A stretch of DNA of 5,573 bases, taken from the NCBI GenBank assembly GCA_028866445.1, contig JAGWIE010000111.1, positions 1 to 5,573 of the forward strand. The letters run 5' to 3'. This DNA comes from Rhodospirillales bacterium. GTDB taxonomy: Bacteria; Pseudomonadota; Alphaproteobacteria; Acetobacterales; Acetobacteraceae. Shown here piece by piece: positions 1 through 5,573 of the stretch. The stretch's first letter is position 1. Each line of letters begins with the position of its first letter. The notes below the pieces were generated by a model. It was given only the letters and a program-made list of their open reading frames with translations, made no database searches and was not told the DNA's origin. A program made the translations under genes and the position numbers.

Positions 1-465
1 ATTGGTTTGCCACGGCAGATCCCCGCCTTCGCCGCTGGTTATGCTTTCGGCCCCTGGTATGGTGCCGCCATCGCCCTGGTTGCACAGGTGCTGGCGTGCA
101 GCCTGGATTTCATCTGGGCCCGCGCCATCGCGCAGGATTTCTGCCGCCGTAAATTCGGCGCCAAGCTGGCCTGGATAGACCGCACCTTAAGCCGCCACCC
201 CTTCACTGCCACGCTGATGCTGCGGCTCATGCCCGTTGGCAATAATCTTCTGCTCAACCTCGCGGCGGGCCTCACCTCTGTACGCATGTTGCCGTTCCTG
301 GCGGCCTCGGCCATCGGCTTTGTCCCGCAGACAATCGTTTTCGCCCTGCTCGGCAAAGGCAGCGCGCCGGACCATGCTCATCTGCTGCTGCTGGGTGGCG
401 CCACGTTCCTCATCTCCGCCGTGCTCGGGCTGGTGTTGCTGCGCAGAAACCGCGCAGCCGCATAG
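1..465 (+). CDS. DedA/TVP38-type VTT-domain membrane protein, 3' part only
   Basis: This is the C-terminal 154 residues of an inner-membrane protein of the VTT (SNARE-associated / TVP38 / DedA) family. The frame is open at the left edge, so the true start lies upstream; the TTG at position 7 is internal. Visible family features are an entry segment with PRQIPAF and AAGYAFGPWYG (fragment residues 4-21), which is the conserved re-entrant glycine-rich part. The RLMPVGNN...LAAGLT segment (about 75-92) is the conserved arginine/proline/asparagine region, followed by a GFVPQT stretch. Hydrophobic segments lie near residues 11-38, 86-116 and 127-147, and the tail RRNRAAA is positively charged, as expected for a cytoplasmic end. 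Family members are thought to be lipid scramblases or flippases, or to support membrane homeostasis; the substrate here is unknown. The gene converges on the GT4 glycosyltransferase gene, with 4 bp between stop codons. Confidence 0.85.
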   Translation: MGLPRQIPAFAAGYAFGPWYGAAIALVAQVLACSLDFIWARAIAQDFCRRKFGAKLAWIDRTLSRHPFTATLMLRLMPVGNNLLLNLAAGLTSVRMLPFLAASAIGFVPQTIVFALLGKGSAPDHAHLLLLGGATFLISAVLGLVLLRRNRAAA

Positions 466-481
466 GCTTTTATGCCGCTGC
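454..481. terminator. Imperfect hairpin over the two convergent stop codons
   Basis: The arms 454-464 (gcagccgcata) and 471-481 (tatgccgctgc) pair over 11 positions with a single C-C mismatch (459 against 476), leaving a 6-nt loop (ggcttt). The structure includes the TAG stop of the DedA-type gene and the TAA stop of the GT4 gene. No T-tract follows either arm directly, so it does not look like a classical intrinsic terminator. It could act as a weak bidirectional terminator or as a 3'-end stabiliser for both transcripts. The pairing was seen directly; the function is inferred. Confidence 0.35.
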
Positions 482-1741
482 CAGGCCAGCTTTCTCATAG
501 GCTGCAAGGTAGCGTTGCACCATCGCCGCGCGCGGCTCCGGCGGGGTGATGCCTCCCGCCAGCTTCTCCCACAGCCCCTCTTCGGTTGCGGCACGGCGCA
601 TGGTTTCGGCCAGGGCGCGGGCATCGCCCAGCTCAAACAGCAACCCGTCCTTGCCATGGGTCACGCGCTCAGCCGGGCCACCCTTGTTGGAGGCAATAAC
701 GGGCCGCCCGAAATGCCAGGCCTCTGAAATCACCAGGCAGAAAATTTCCCACCAGATGGAGGGCACCACCACCCAATCCACCCGCGCCATGCGCGCGCCA
801 AGCTGGCCGTGGGGGTAGCCACCATTAAAACTCACCCGCCTCTCGGCTGGCGGGCGAGCAGCTTCCTCGGCCAGAAACTCTTCAATCTCCTTTCGCCGTG
901 CTGGCGTTGCGAATTGAATATTCTCGCCGTTGATCTCGACCGCGAAATCCTCAAACCCTTCGGCACGCAGCAGGTTCACCGCCTCCAGTAGAACATGCAG
1001 CCCCTTCACATCCACCATCTGCCCAAAGAAGCCGAAGCGGTTGCGCCGGGCGGGCGCTTCGGCCTGCACCGGCAGCTTCGGCATTTGCAAACCATTTGGC
1101 ACATGCACAAACTTTTCCGCCGCCAGCCCCCAGCGCGTGTAGAATTCGATCATGAACCGGCTGGGCACGGTGAATAAATCCACCACTTGCAAATGTGCCT
1201 TCATCCATTGTTCACGCAAAAAATACTCTTCCGGGCTGAGATGCGGCTGGCATTGATGGCAGCGCACCTGGCTGGCCTGTTCACATAAGGAACCATCGGC
1301 CTTGCGGAGCATATGCCCATCGGCAGCACAAATGGCCATGAACTCATGCGCCGTGAACACAATCCGCACATCCGGCAATGTTTTGCGCGTCAGTGTCAGG
1401 TAATCGATCCCGTAGGCCATGAAATGATGAAAATGCACCACGTCCGGGCTAATGCGTTTTAGGAACTCAGCAAATGCCTCCGCCTGCAAGGGCAGCGGCA
1501 TTTTATGCCAGTTGTAGTCGTAGTCATGCGAAAGAAACAGAAACTCGTTGTCGCGCTGGTCAAAACCGGTGATGCGTGCACCGTTTTTGAACATGGCTGG
1601 CGAGTTATAATCCGCCGAGCAAAGCAGCACCGGCTCCACATCCGGCACGTCCTTCAACCCCTGGAACAGCTCATGCGCCATTTGCTGCGAGCCGCCGCGC
1701 ACCAGCTCGGGATGATACATCGCGACGATCAGAATTTTCAT
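470..1741 (-). CDS. GT4-family glycosyltransferase (GT-B fold), 423 aa
   Basis: This is a cytosolic or membrane-peripheral retaining glycosyltransferase that probably transfers a sugar from a nucleotide-sugar donor to a surface glycan or lipid-linked acceptor. The N-terminal acceptor domain opens with MKILIVAMYHPELVRGGSQQ, where the HP..RGG motif is typical of family 4. It continues with FHHFMAYG (104-111) and FTAHEFMAIC (129-138). A cysteine set, C138, C153, C161 and C164 (ending CHQC), follows; similar spacing occurs in other GT4 enzymes as I recall them. PSRF and PNG (about 193 and 215) lead into the donor domain, which starts near FGFFGQMVDVKG (237-247). The E-x7-E motif is intact (E332, E340), followed by GRPVIASNKGG. 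The residue after the first Glu is Ile instead of the more usual Asn. The start ATG overlaps the stop of the GT2 gene (ATGA), and a GGAGG lies 7 nt upstream. Length is normal and the gene is complete. Donor and acceptor are unknown. Confidence 0.9.
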   Translation of the reverse strand: MKILIVAMYHPELVRGGSQQMAHELFQGLKDVPDVEPVLLCSADYNSPAMFKNGARITGFDQRDNEFLFLSHDYDYNWHKMPLPLQAEAFAEFLKRISPDVVHFHHFMAYGIDYLTLTRKTLPDVRIVFTAHEFMAICAADGHMLRKADGSLCEQASQVRCHQCQPHLSPEEYFLREQWMKAHLQVVDLFTVPSRFMIEFYTRWGLAAEKFVHVPNGLQMPKLPVQAEAPARRNRFGFFGQMVDVKGLHVLLEAVNLLRAEGFEDFAVEINGENIQFATPARRKEIEEFLAEEAARPPAERRVSFNGGYPHGQLGARMARVDWVVVPSIWWEIFCLVISEAWHFGRPVIASNKGGPAERVTHGKDGLLFELGDARALAETMRRAATEEGLWEKLAGGITPPEPRAAMVQRYLAAYEKAGLAAA

Positions 1742-3363
1742 GGCATCGCCTCCGCCAGCGCCGGATGCGCGGGTGCCGGGCCAAGCAGCGCCGCTTTCAC
1801 CGGCTCCATCCAGCTATGGGTGAACAGCCAGCGGTTCACCGCTGAAGCCCCCTCATGTACCAACTGGCGCGGGCTGCTTTTGCCTTCCAGATGATAGAGC
1901 CGCAAATCCGCCAGCCAGGCGGGCCGCCCAGCCTCCAGGCTACGCAGGCATAAATCAGCATCCTCATAATGGCCAAAGATATAATCTTGCGAAAACCCTT
2001 CCAGCTCCTCAAACCAGCCACGGCTCATGGAAATAAACGCGCCTGAAACCGCTGGCACGAATCGGGGGCGCAGCAAGGCAGCATCCTCCGGTGGCGCGCC
2101 CTTGCCATAATGTTCCGCACGCAGAATGGTTTCATCCTCTTTCTGCCCCAGCACAAAGCCAGGAATTGTATCGGTTTCGAAATACATGCCCGTGTGCATC
2201 AGCGAACCGTCGGTGTAATAAAGTGCCGCGCCGAAAATATCCGTGCGTGCGGCTGAAAACTCTTCAATTTGTGCCAGATGGCGGCAGGCGAAATCTGGCT
2301 CTTTCGGAAACACATCCGGGTTCATGAAAACCAGCCGGTTGCTGCGCGCATGGGCCGCACCCAGATTATTTGCCGCCGCGAACCCGGCATTCGTCCCCAG
2401 CAAAATCAGCGTGATATCCAGCCCATAAGCAAGCTGCGCGATAGCGGCTTCCTTCAGCAGAATCTCAGCCAAAGCCGGGCTGTTGCACACGTAAATAAAC
2501 TCGTAATCCTGTGCGCCCGCCTGCCCTGAAAACAACGCCTGCTGCAAGGCCAGATAATTCGGTTTGCCGTAAAGGCACACGATAACCGAGGCTTTCGGCA
2601 CCCGCCCGCTGCGGTGAAAACGTTCGATGTAAGGCGTGCTCACCGCCTTGCGGGTCAACATCTGGCTGAAATCGACAAGCTGCGTGCCGATCGCCCGGCC
2701 AATGGAAGAAACGGCATTGAAATAGGCCGGGCCTGGATATTGCGCGCTGGCCAGATGGTTCAGCACATTATCACGCAGCTCCAGATCATCCTGCAATTCG
2801 ATATTCAAGATCAGGATCAACTGAGCGCCGGATTTCAGCCGCATTACCACGTTGCATTTGCCAGATGGCAGCCGCTGCCCGGCGTAAATGAAACCCCAGA
2901 AGCCCAGCGCGTGCGGCGTGAGAAGCCCGGCGACCTTATCAGCATCCGGCCTGCGGACTCGTGCCAGACCAGTGGCTGAAAACGCGACTGACCAGCCCGC
3001 CACGTAAAGTTCCACACTGTCCAGCCGGTCCAGCGAATCATTAACCCAGCCGGTCACGAATAATCCGCCCGCGCTGGAAAGCTTTATCGCATCCACCGCA
3101 CCAAGCGGCGCGTGCGGCGCTTCGCCGGTGCTGCCAGGCCGGGCAGTGATAATGATCTTGTCACGCGGCAAATCCCGCGGTGCCATAGCCAGCCTGCCTT
3201 CAGCGCGGCCGTAATGCTCATAATGCTCCCTGGCGGAGCGGAATTTGCCTTCCGCCACCGCCACCAGAACGTCAGGGTTCAGGCGAAGATAGGTTTCCTC
3301 GTCGAATTCTGGTAGCGGCGCGGGTGGCGCTTTCTTGACTCTGCCCGTCGTCGATTCATCCAT
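1738..3363 (-). CDS. GT2-type glycosyltransferase with N-terminal YLxxNPDV module, 541 aa
   Basis: This is a three-part protein. Residues about 19-57 carry FDEETYLRLNPDV...HYEHYGRAEGR, a short module that recurs at the ends of alphaproteobacterial glycosyltransferases and secreted repeat proteins. Residues about 88-195 look like an all-beta domain (GGLFVTGWVNDS...VELYVAGW) without a function I can name. Residues about 257-500 are a GT-A domain: ASVIVCLYGKPNYL, then NAGFAAANNLGAAH (325-338), then the metal-site motif NPDV (348-351) in place of DxD, as in rhamnosyltransferase-like GT2 enzymes. The acceptor-side segments SGAF (440-443) and GHYEDADLCLR (E467, D468, D470) follow. No membrane segment is evident. 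The frame stays open to a GTG at 3375, but a GGAGG lies 5 nt before the ATG at 3363, so ATG is preferred. The gene is coupled to the downstream GT4 gene by a 4-bp overlap, which suggests that both act on one glycan. The sugar transferred is unknown. Confidence 0.9.
   Translation of the reverse strand: MDESTTGRVKKAPPAPLPEFDEETYLRLNPDVLVAVAEGKFRSAREHYEHYGRAEGRLAMAPRDLPRDKIIITARPGSTGEAPHAPLGAVDAIKLSSAGGLFVTGWVNDSLDRLDSVELYVAGWSVAFSATGLARVRRPDADKVAGLLTPHALGFWGFIYAGQRLPSGKCNVVMRLKSGAQLILILNIELQDDLELRDNVLNHLASAQYPGPAYFNAVSSIGRAIGTQLVDFSQMLTRKAVSTPYIERFHRSGRVPKASVIVCLYGKPNYLALQQALFSGQAGAQDYEFIYVCNSPALAEILLKEAAIAQLAYGLDITLILLGTNAGFAAANNLGAAHARSNRLVFMNPDVFPKEPDFACRHLAQIEEFSAARTDIFGAALYYTDGSLMHTGMYFETDTIPGFVLGQKEDETILRAEHYGKGAPPEDAALLRPRFVPAVSGAFISMSRGWFEELEGFSQDYIFGHYEDADLCLRSLEAGRPAWLADLRLYHLEGKSSPRQLVHEGASAVNRWLFTHSWMEPVKAALLGPAPAHPALAEAMP
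1749..1753 (-). promoter_or_regulatory. Ribosome binding site of the GT4 gene, inside the GT2 gene
   Basis: On the minus strand this reads GGAGG, 7 nt before the ATG at 1741. It sits inside the last codons of the GT2 gene and supports both the chosen start and translational coupling of the two glycosyltransferases through the ATGA overlap. Confidence 0.75.
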
Positions 3364-3437
3364 GCCAGCCTCCACACAGCCCCGCTTGCCTCAGGCCAAA
3401 CGCTAACTTTATCACGCATATGGCACAAGCACGGCAT
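3364..3437 (-). other. 74-bp gap between the PCu(A)C-like and GT2 genes
   Basis: This is the only real intergenic stretch in the minus-strand block. Its half nearest the PCu(A)C-like gene is richer in A+T (around 3405-3422, minus strand gtgccatatgcgtgataaag) and could hold a promoter for the two glycosyltransferase genes, but no -35/-10 pair with proper spacing was found. No hairpin followed by a T-run was found either, so read-through from the GST/PCu(A)C-like pair is possible. Whether this is one operon or two remains open. Confidence 0.3.
3369..3373 (-). promoter_or_regulatory. Ribosome binding site fixing the GT2 gene start
   Basis: The minus strand reads GGAGG with a 5-nt spacer to the ATG at 3363. 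The alternative in-frame GTG at 3375 overlaps the upstream edge of this motif and would leave it unused, so the ATG four codons downstream is the better start. Confidence 0.75.
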
Positions 3438-3869
3438 TTATGACTTAGGCCGCTTAACTTCGTTCAAAAATCCGCCAACCGCGCCAGCCTCGTCGAATGT
3501 GAACGCGCAAGGCAAAATCGAGCCACGTTCAACATCGTAATGCAAGCTGTTCAATGCCAGATACATGCCGCCAGGGGCCAATGTAACCGTCTGTTTTGCC
3601 GGAATCACCAACTGGGTCAGCTTCTTGCCATCCTTGCCCATCAACACCGTGCTGTCGGCATCCGGGCAGCTCCAGGCGCTCAGCACATCCTGGGTCGGGC
3701 CATCGTTATGGATCTGGATAAACCCCTCCGTGCTATTCTGCTTGCCTTCAGCCTGCCAGACAGACCCATGGTCCACGCGGATATTCAAAACCGGCGTGGT
3801 GGTGGCGGCAAAAGCAGGGGCAGCGCCAAGCAGCAAGGGAGCAGCCAGCATCAAATTACAAAGCTTCAT
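3438..3869 (-). CDS. Secreted PCu(A)C-like protein lacking the usual copper ligands, 143 aa
   Basis: This is a small exported protein with a clear Sec signal peptide: MKLCN, a hydrophobic core (LMLAAPLLLGAAP) and an AFA cleavage site after about residue 21. The mature part resembles the PCu(A)C periplasmic copper chaperone fold: GFIQIHNDGPTQDVLSAWSC (49-68), an IPA strand turn, LAPGGMYLALNSL (97-109) and a late PCAFTFDEAG strand. In canonical members a His and several Met residues, including the H-x-M of GGxHLM, bind Cu(I). Here the equivalent segment reads GGMYLAL, so the His is Tyr103 and the Met is Ala105; M77 and M102 remain nearby. C68 and C121 could form a disulfide in the periplasm. 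The start ATG overlaps the GST stop (ATGA) and has only a weak upstream GAAAG, so translation is probably coupled. The family call is by pattern only, and a copper role is doubtful. Confidence 0.7.
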   Translation of the reverse strand: MKLCNLMLAAPLLLGAAPAFAATTTPVLNIRVDHGSVWQAEGKQNSTEGFIQIHNDGPTQDVLSAWSCPDADSTVLMGKDGKKLTQLVIPAKQTVTLAPGGMYLALNSLHYDVERGSILPCAFTFDEAGAVGGFLNEVKRPKS

Positions 3870-4525
3870 GCAAGACTTTCATATTTCTCAAGTTGCCAGG
3901 ATTGGGGTTCTTTTGCCGCGATATCGTACCATTCGGCAACAAGAGGGTGCGCGCGCACGGCATCGCAATAGGCTTTCGCAGGCGCAGAGAGCGGCGGCGC
4001 GTAAGTTAACAGCCGTGCCACCACCGGGGCATACATGGCATCCGCTGCGTTGAACGCCGCGCCGAACAGATACGGCCCGCTTGCGCCAAATGCCGCCCGC
4101 GTCTGCGCCCATATCACCTCAATCCGCGCAATATCGGCCAGGCTATCCGGGTTCTGCCCCAGCCCGGCATAATCAGCCCGGCCCAGATTCATCGGCATGG
4201 CCAGGCGCAAACCCCTGAAGCCTGAATGCATCTCCGCGGAGATAGAGCGCGCCCGCGCCTTGGCCACACGCTCCGCGGGCCACAAGCCAGGGTTTATCTC
4301 CGCGCAATATTCCGCGATGGCGAGGCTTTCCCAAATCGCCGCCCCGTCATGCTCCAGATACGGCACCAACCCGCTGGGGGAAATCTTCTTCACCTCCGGC
4401 GAATTGCCCCCGGCCAGCGGCACAAAAACCTCCTCAGCCTTTAACCCGGCCAGCCGCACCAGCAGCCAGCCGCGCAGAGACCAGGACGAATACCGTGCCG
4501 TACCCAGATAAAGCTTCGCCGCCAT
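3866..4525 (-). CDS. Glutathione S-transferase family protein, 219 aa
   Basis: This is a cytosolic thioredoxin-fold GST of normal length. The N-terminal domain (about 1-80) has the YSSWSLRGWL segment (12-21), where a Ser (S13 or S14) is the probable thiol-activating residue. It also has the cis-proline VPYL (P55) and the glutathione-contacting ESLAIAEY (E66, S67). The all-helical C-terminal domain (about 88-210) contains the AEMHSGFRGLR and PMNL segments typical of one proteobacterial GST subgroup, and the N-capping region FNAADAMYAPVVARL (138-152), with Asn where Ser or Thr is common. The substrate is unknown; detoxification or glutathione-dependent isomerisation are both possible. The start at 4525 is set by a GGAGGT 5 nt upstream. 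The frame remains open for another 218 codons upstream across folP, but that extension is the antisense of folP and is not part of this gene. It overlaps the PCu(A)C-like gene by 4 bp and is divergent from folP. Confidence 0.9.
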   Translation of the reverse strand: MAAKLYLGTARYSSWSLRGWLLVRLAGLKAEEVFVPLAGGNSPEVKKISPSGLVPYLEHDGAAIWESLAIAEYCAEINPGLWPAERVAKARARSISAEMHSGFRGLRLAMPMNLGRADYAGLGQNPDSLADIARIEVIWAQTRAAFGASGPYLFGAAFNAADAMYAPVVARLLTYAPPLSAPAKAYCDAVRAHPLVAEWYDIAAKEPQSWQLEKYESLA

Positions 4526-4530
4526 GCCAT

Positions 4531-4536
4531 ACCTCC
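4531..4536 (-). promoter_or_regulatory. Ribosome binding site fixing the GST start
   Basis: The minus strand reads GGAGGT, 5 nt before the ATG at 4525. A second, out-of-frame ATG at 4530 directly abuts the motif with no spacer and is not usable. This rules out the long upstream extension of the frame through folP. Confidence 0.75.
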
Positions 4537-4573
4537 GTGCGACATCTATAGCCCCGGCACCGCGCCGCATGAT

Positions 4574-4578
4574 AGAGG
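4574..4578 (+). promoter_or_regulatory. Ribosome binding site fixing the folP start
   Basis: The plus strand reads AGAGG with a 5-nt spacer to the ATG at 4584. In-frame ATGs at 4524 and 4569 are not preceded by a comparable motif, and the protein from 4584 begins where family members usually do. Confidence 0.65.
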
Positions 4579-4583
4579 CGGGC

Positions 4584-5426
4584 ATGGCGCTTAACGTGAA
4601 GGAATGGGCCGGGCTGGGGCTGAACCGGCCTTTGGTGATGGGGATTCTGAACGTCACCCCGGATTCATTTTCCGATGGCGGGCAGCATTTCGAGCCCGAA
4701 GCCGCCATCGCCGCGGGCCAGAAAATGCTGGCCGATTGTGCCGACATTTTGGACATTGGCGGGGAAAGCACCCGCCCTGGTGCCGCGCCCATTTCAGCCG
4801 GAACAGAAATTGAGCGGATCACCCCTGTCATCCGTGCCCTTTCCGCCGAGGGTGCTGTGATCTCCATAGACACCCGCAACGCCGAAACCATGGCGGCGGC
4901 GCTGGCGGCGGGGGCCAGAATCGTAAACGACATTTCCGGTCTGCGGCACGACCCCGCTTCCCTGCCTCTACTGGCGCGGCTCGCCTGCCCGGTGGTGCTC
5001 ATGCATATGCGCGGCACGCCGGAAACCATGAGCAGCCTCGCCACATATAAAAACGTCGCGGCGGAGGTGGCAGCCGAGCTCACGGCCCTGCGGGATGCAG
5101 CACTGGCGGCGGGGGTAAGGCCGGAACATATCTGCCTGGACCCCGGGATCGGCTTTGCTAAGCGCGGCGCGCAGAACATCGCCTTGCTTCAGGGCTTGCA
5201 CCCTCTGGCCGCGCTTGGCCACCCGCTGCTCATCGGCCTTTCCCGCAAGCATTTCTTGGGTGAGATTTCCGGCGAAACCATCGCCCTGCAGCGTGGCCCG
5301 GAGAGCCTGGCCGGGGCAATCTATGCCTGCACGCAAGGGGCGCATATATTGCGGGTGCACGACGTGGCCGGAACCGTGAAAGCCCTGCGGGTTTGGCAAA
5401 ATTTGACTGAGAGAGATGATGGATAA
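4584..5426 (+). CDS. folP: Dihydropteroate synthase, 280 aa
   Basis: FolP condenses 6-hydroxymethyl-7,8-dihydropterin pyrophosphate with p-aminobenzoate to give dihydropteroate in cytosolic folate synthesis; it is the sulfonamide target. It is a TIM barrel with all family motifs in order: MGILNVTPDSFSDGG (19-33, with N23 binding metal/pyrophosphate), DIGGESTRPGA (57-67), SIDT (94-97), NDISG (115-119), HMRG (141-144), LDPGIGF (185-191), GLSRK (217-221 or 218-222 depending on numbering) and RVHDV (257-261). The pterin- and phosphate-contacting Lys, Arg and His near 222, 257 and 259 are all present. P65 and the F29/S30 loop match the sulfonamide-sensitive type, so no resistance change is apparent. 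The residue after the SRK lysine is His, where Ser or Arg is more usual. Length is typical. The gene is followed with an overlap by glmM, a widespread bacterial gene order, and is divergent from the GST gene. Confidence 0.97.
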   Translation: MALNVKEWAGLGLNRPLVMGILNVTPDSFSDGGQHFEPEAAIAAGQKMLADCADILDIGGESTRPGAAPISAGTEIERITPVIRALSAEGAVISIDTRNAETMAAALAAGARIVNDISGLRHDPASLPLLARLACPVVLMHMRGTPETMSSLATYKNVAAEVAAELTALRDAALAAGVRPEHICLDPGIGFAKRGAQNIALLQGLHPLAALGHPLLIGLSRKHFLGEISGETIALQRGPESLAGAIYACTQGAHILRVHDVAGTVKALRVWQNLTERDDG

Positions 5427-5573
5427 AAAGCCCCACCGCCGCCTGTTCGGCACAGACGGGATTCGCGGCACCGCCAACACCGCGCCGATGACCGCCGAGA
5501 TCGCGCTCAAGCTCGGCCAGGCCGCCGGGCTGCTGTTCACCAGGGGCAACCACCGGCACCGGGTGATCATCGG
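5416..5573 (+). CDS. glmM: Phosphoglucosamine mutase, N-terminal fragment cut by the window edge
   Basis: GlmM converts glucosamine-6-phosphate to glucosamine-1-phosphate, the step before UDP-GlcNAc synthesis for peptidoglycan and lipopolysaccharide. Only the first 52 codons are visible. The segment LFGTDGIRGTAN (10-21), followed by PMTAEIALKLGQAAG (24-38), is the signature start of the family and distinguishes it from most other phosphohexomutases. The catalytic phosphoserine, near residue 100 in the family, lies beyond the window. Two adjacent in-frame ATGs (5416 and 5419) are possible starts, preceded by a GAGAG purine run. The gene overlaps the end of folP by 11 or 8 bp, so the two are almost certainly co-transcribed and translationally linked. 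Confidence 0.95.
   Translation, partial: MMDKKPHRRLFGTDGIRGTANTAPMTAEIALKLGQAAGLLFTRGNHRHRVII

Larger units (their letters stand above)
4526..4583. promoter_or_regulatory. Divergent GST/folP spacer, probable promoter region
   Basis: The 58 bp between the divergent start codons hold both ribosome binding sites and an AT-rich core, ctatag (4546-4551). On the minus strand this reads CTATAGAT and could serve as a -10 element for the GST gene, but the hexamer 17 bp upstream of it is not TTGACA-like. No convincing folP promoter was found in the spacer; it may lie inside the GST gene. The layout is seen directly; promoter activity is inferred. Confidence 0.3.

Noticed and set aside
1505..1894. 129-codon plus-strand frame across the GT4/GT2 junction.
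   Set aside because: It is the shadow of two well-supported minus-strand genes, with no ribosome binding site or domain evidence.
3364..3437. Possible intrinsic terminator after the PCu(A)C-like gene.
   Set aside because: Only a 3-bp stem (gcc-tga-ggc) and no T-run could be found.
3540..4053. Two overlapping plus-strand frames of 143 and 162 codons opposite the PCu(A)C-like and GST genes.
   Set aside because: The minus-strand genes here have a signal peptide and GST motifs; the plus-strand translations show no family features.
4521..4588. Perfect 8-bp inverted repeat (gccatgcc / ggcatggc) flanking the GST/folP spacer, resembling an operator.
   Set aside because: Both arms are the start codon regions (ggc-ATG-GC) of two divergent genes that each begin Met-Ala, which explains the symmetry without a regulator.
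4526..5179. The minus-strand GST frame stays open for 218 more codons, giving a possible 437-aa fusion protein.
   Set aside because: The extension lies wholly antisense to folP and the divergent spacer, resembles no domain, and a good GGAGGT site sets the GST start at 4525. Long open antisense frames are common in GC-rich genes.
4968..5570. 200-codon minus-strand frame opposite folP and glmM.
   Set aside because: It is antisense to two clearly identified conserved genes, has a low-complexity Arg/Gly/Ala-rich composition and no recognisable motif.

Overview
The window looks like ordinary chromosomal DNA from a GC-rich alphaproteobacterium, roughly 60% G+C by eye. The style of the proteins suggests Acetobacteraceae, perhaps an Acidocella- or Acidiphilium-like acidophile. 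In particular, one glycosyltransferase carries an N-terminal YLxxNPDV...HYxxxGxxEGR module, and the GST has an SSWSLR active-site segment. This taxonomic placement is inference. No mobile element, CRISPR array, tRNA or rRNA was seen.

Layout. (1) Positions 1-465, plus strand: the 3' end of a DedA/TVP38-type (VTT domain) membrane protein. (2) Positions 470-4525, minus strand: four genes in the order GST, PCu(A)C-like secreted protein, GT2-type glycosyltransferase, GT4-type glycosyltransferase. The first two overlap by 4 bp (ATGA), and so do the last two. A 74-bp gap separates the pairs, so this is either one four-gene unit or two two-gene units. The GT4 gene converges on the DedA gene with only 4 bp between stop codons, and an imperfect hairpin covers both stops. 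(3) Positions 4584-5573, plus strand: folP (dihydropteroate synthase), followed with an 11-bp overlap by the first 52 codons of glmM (phosphoglucosamine mutase), which runs off the window. folP and the GST gene are divergent and share a 58-bp spacer holding both ribosome binding sites.

How the genes work together. folP and glmM form the well-known folate/cell-wall precursor pair: FolP makes dihydropteroate, and GlmM makes glucosamine-1-phosphate for UDP-GlcNAc. The two coupled glycosyltransferases probably act in one surface-glycan or polysaccharide pathway, but their sugars and acceptors cannot be read from sequence. The GST/PCu(A)C-like pair is an unusual coupling of a cytosolic and an exported protein, and the exported partner has lost the usual copper ligands. 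I do not see a convincing new system. The points most worth a second look are the ligand-less PCu(A)C-like protein coupled to a GST, the three-part architecture of the GT2 enzyme, and the hairpin at the convergent gene ends.
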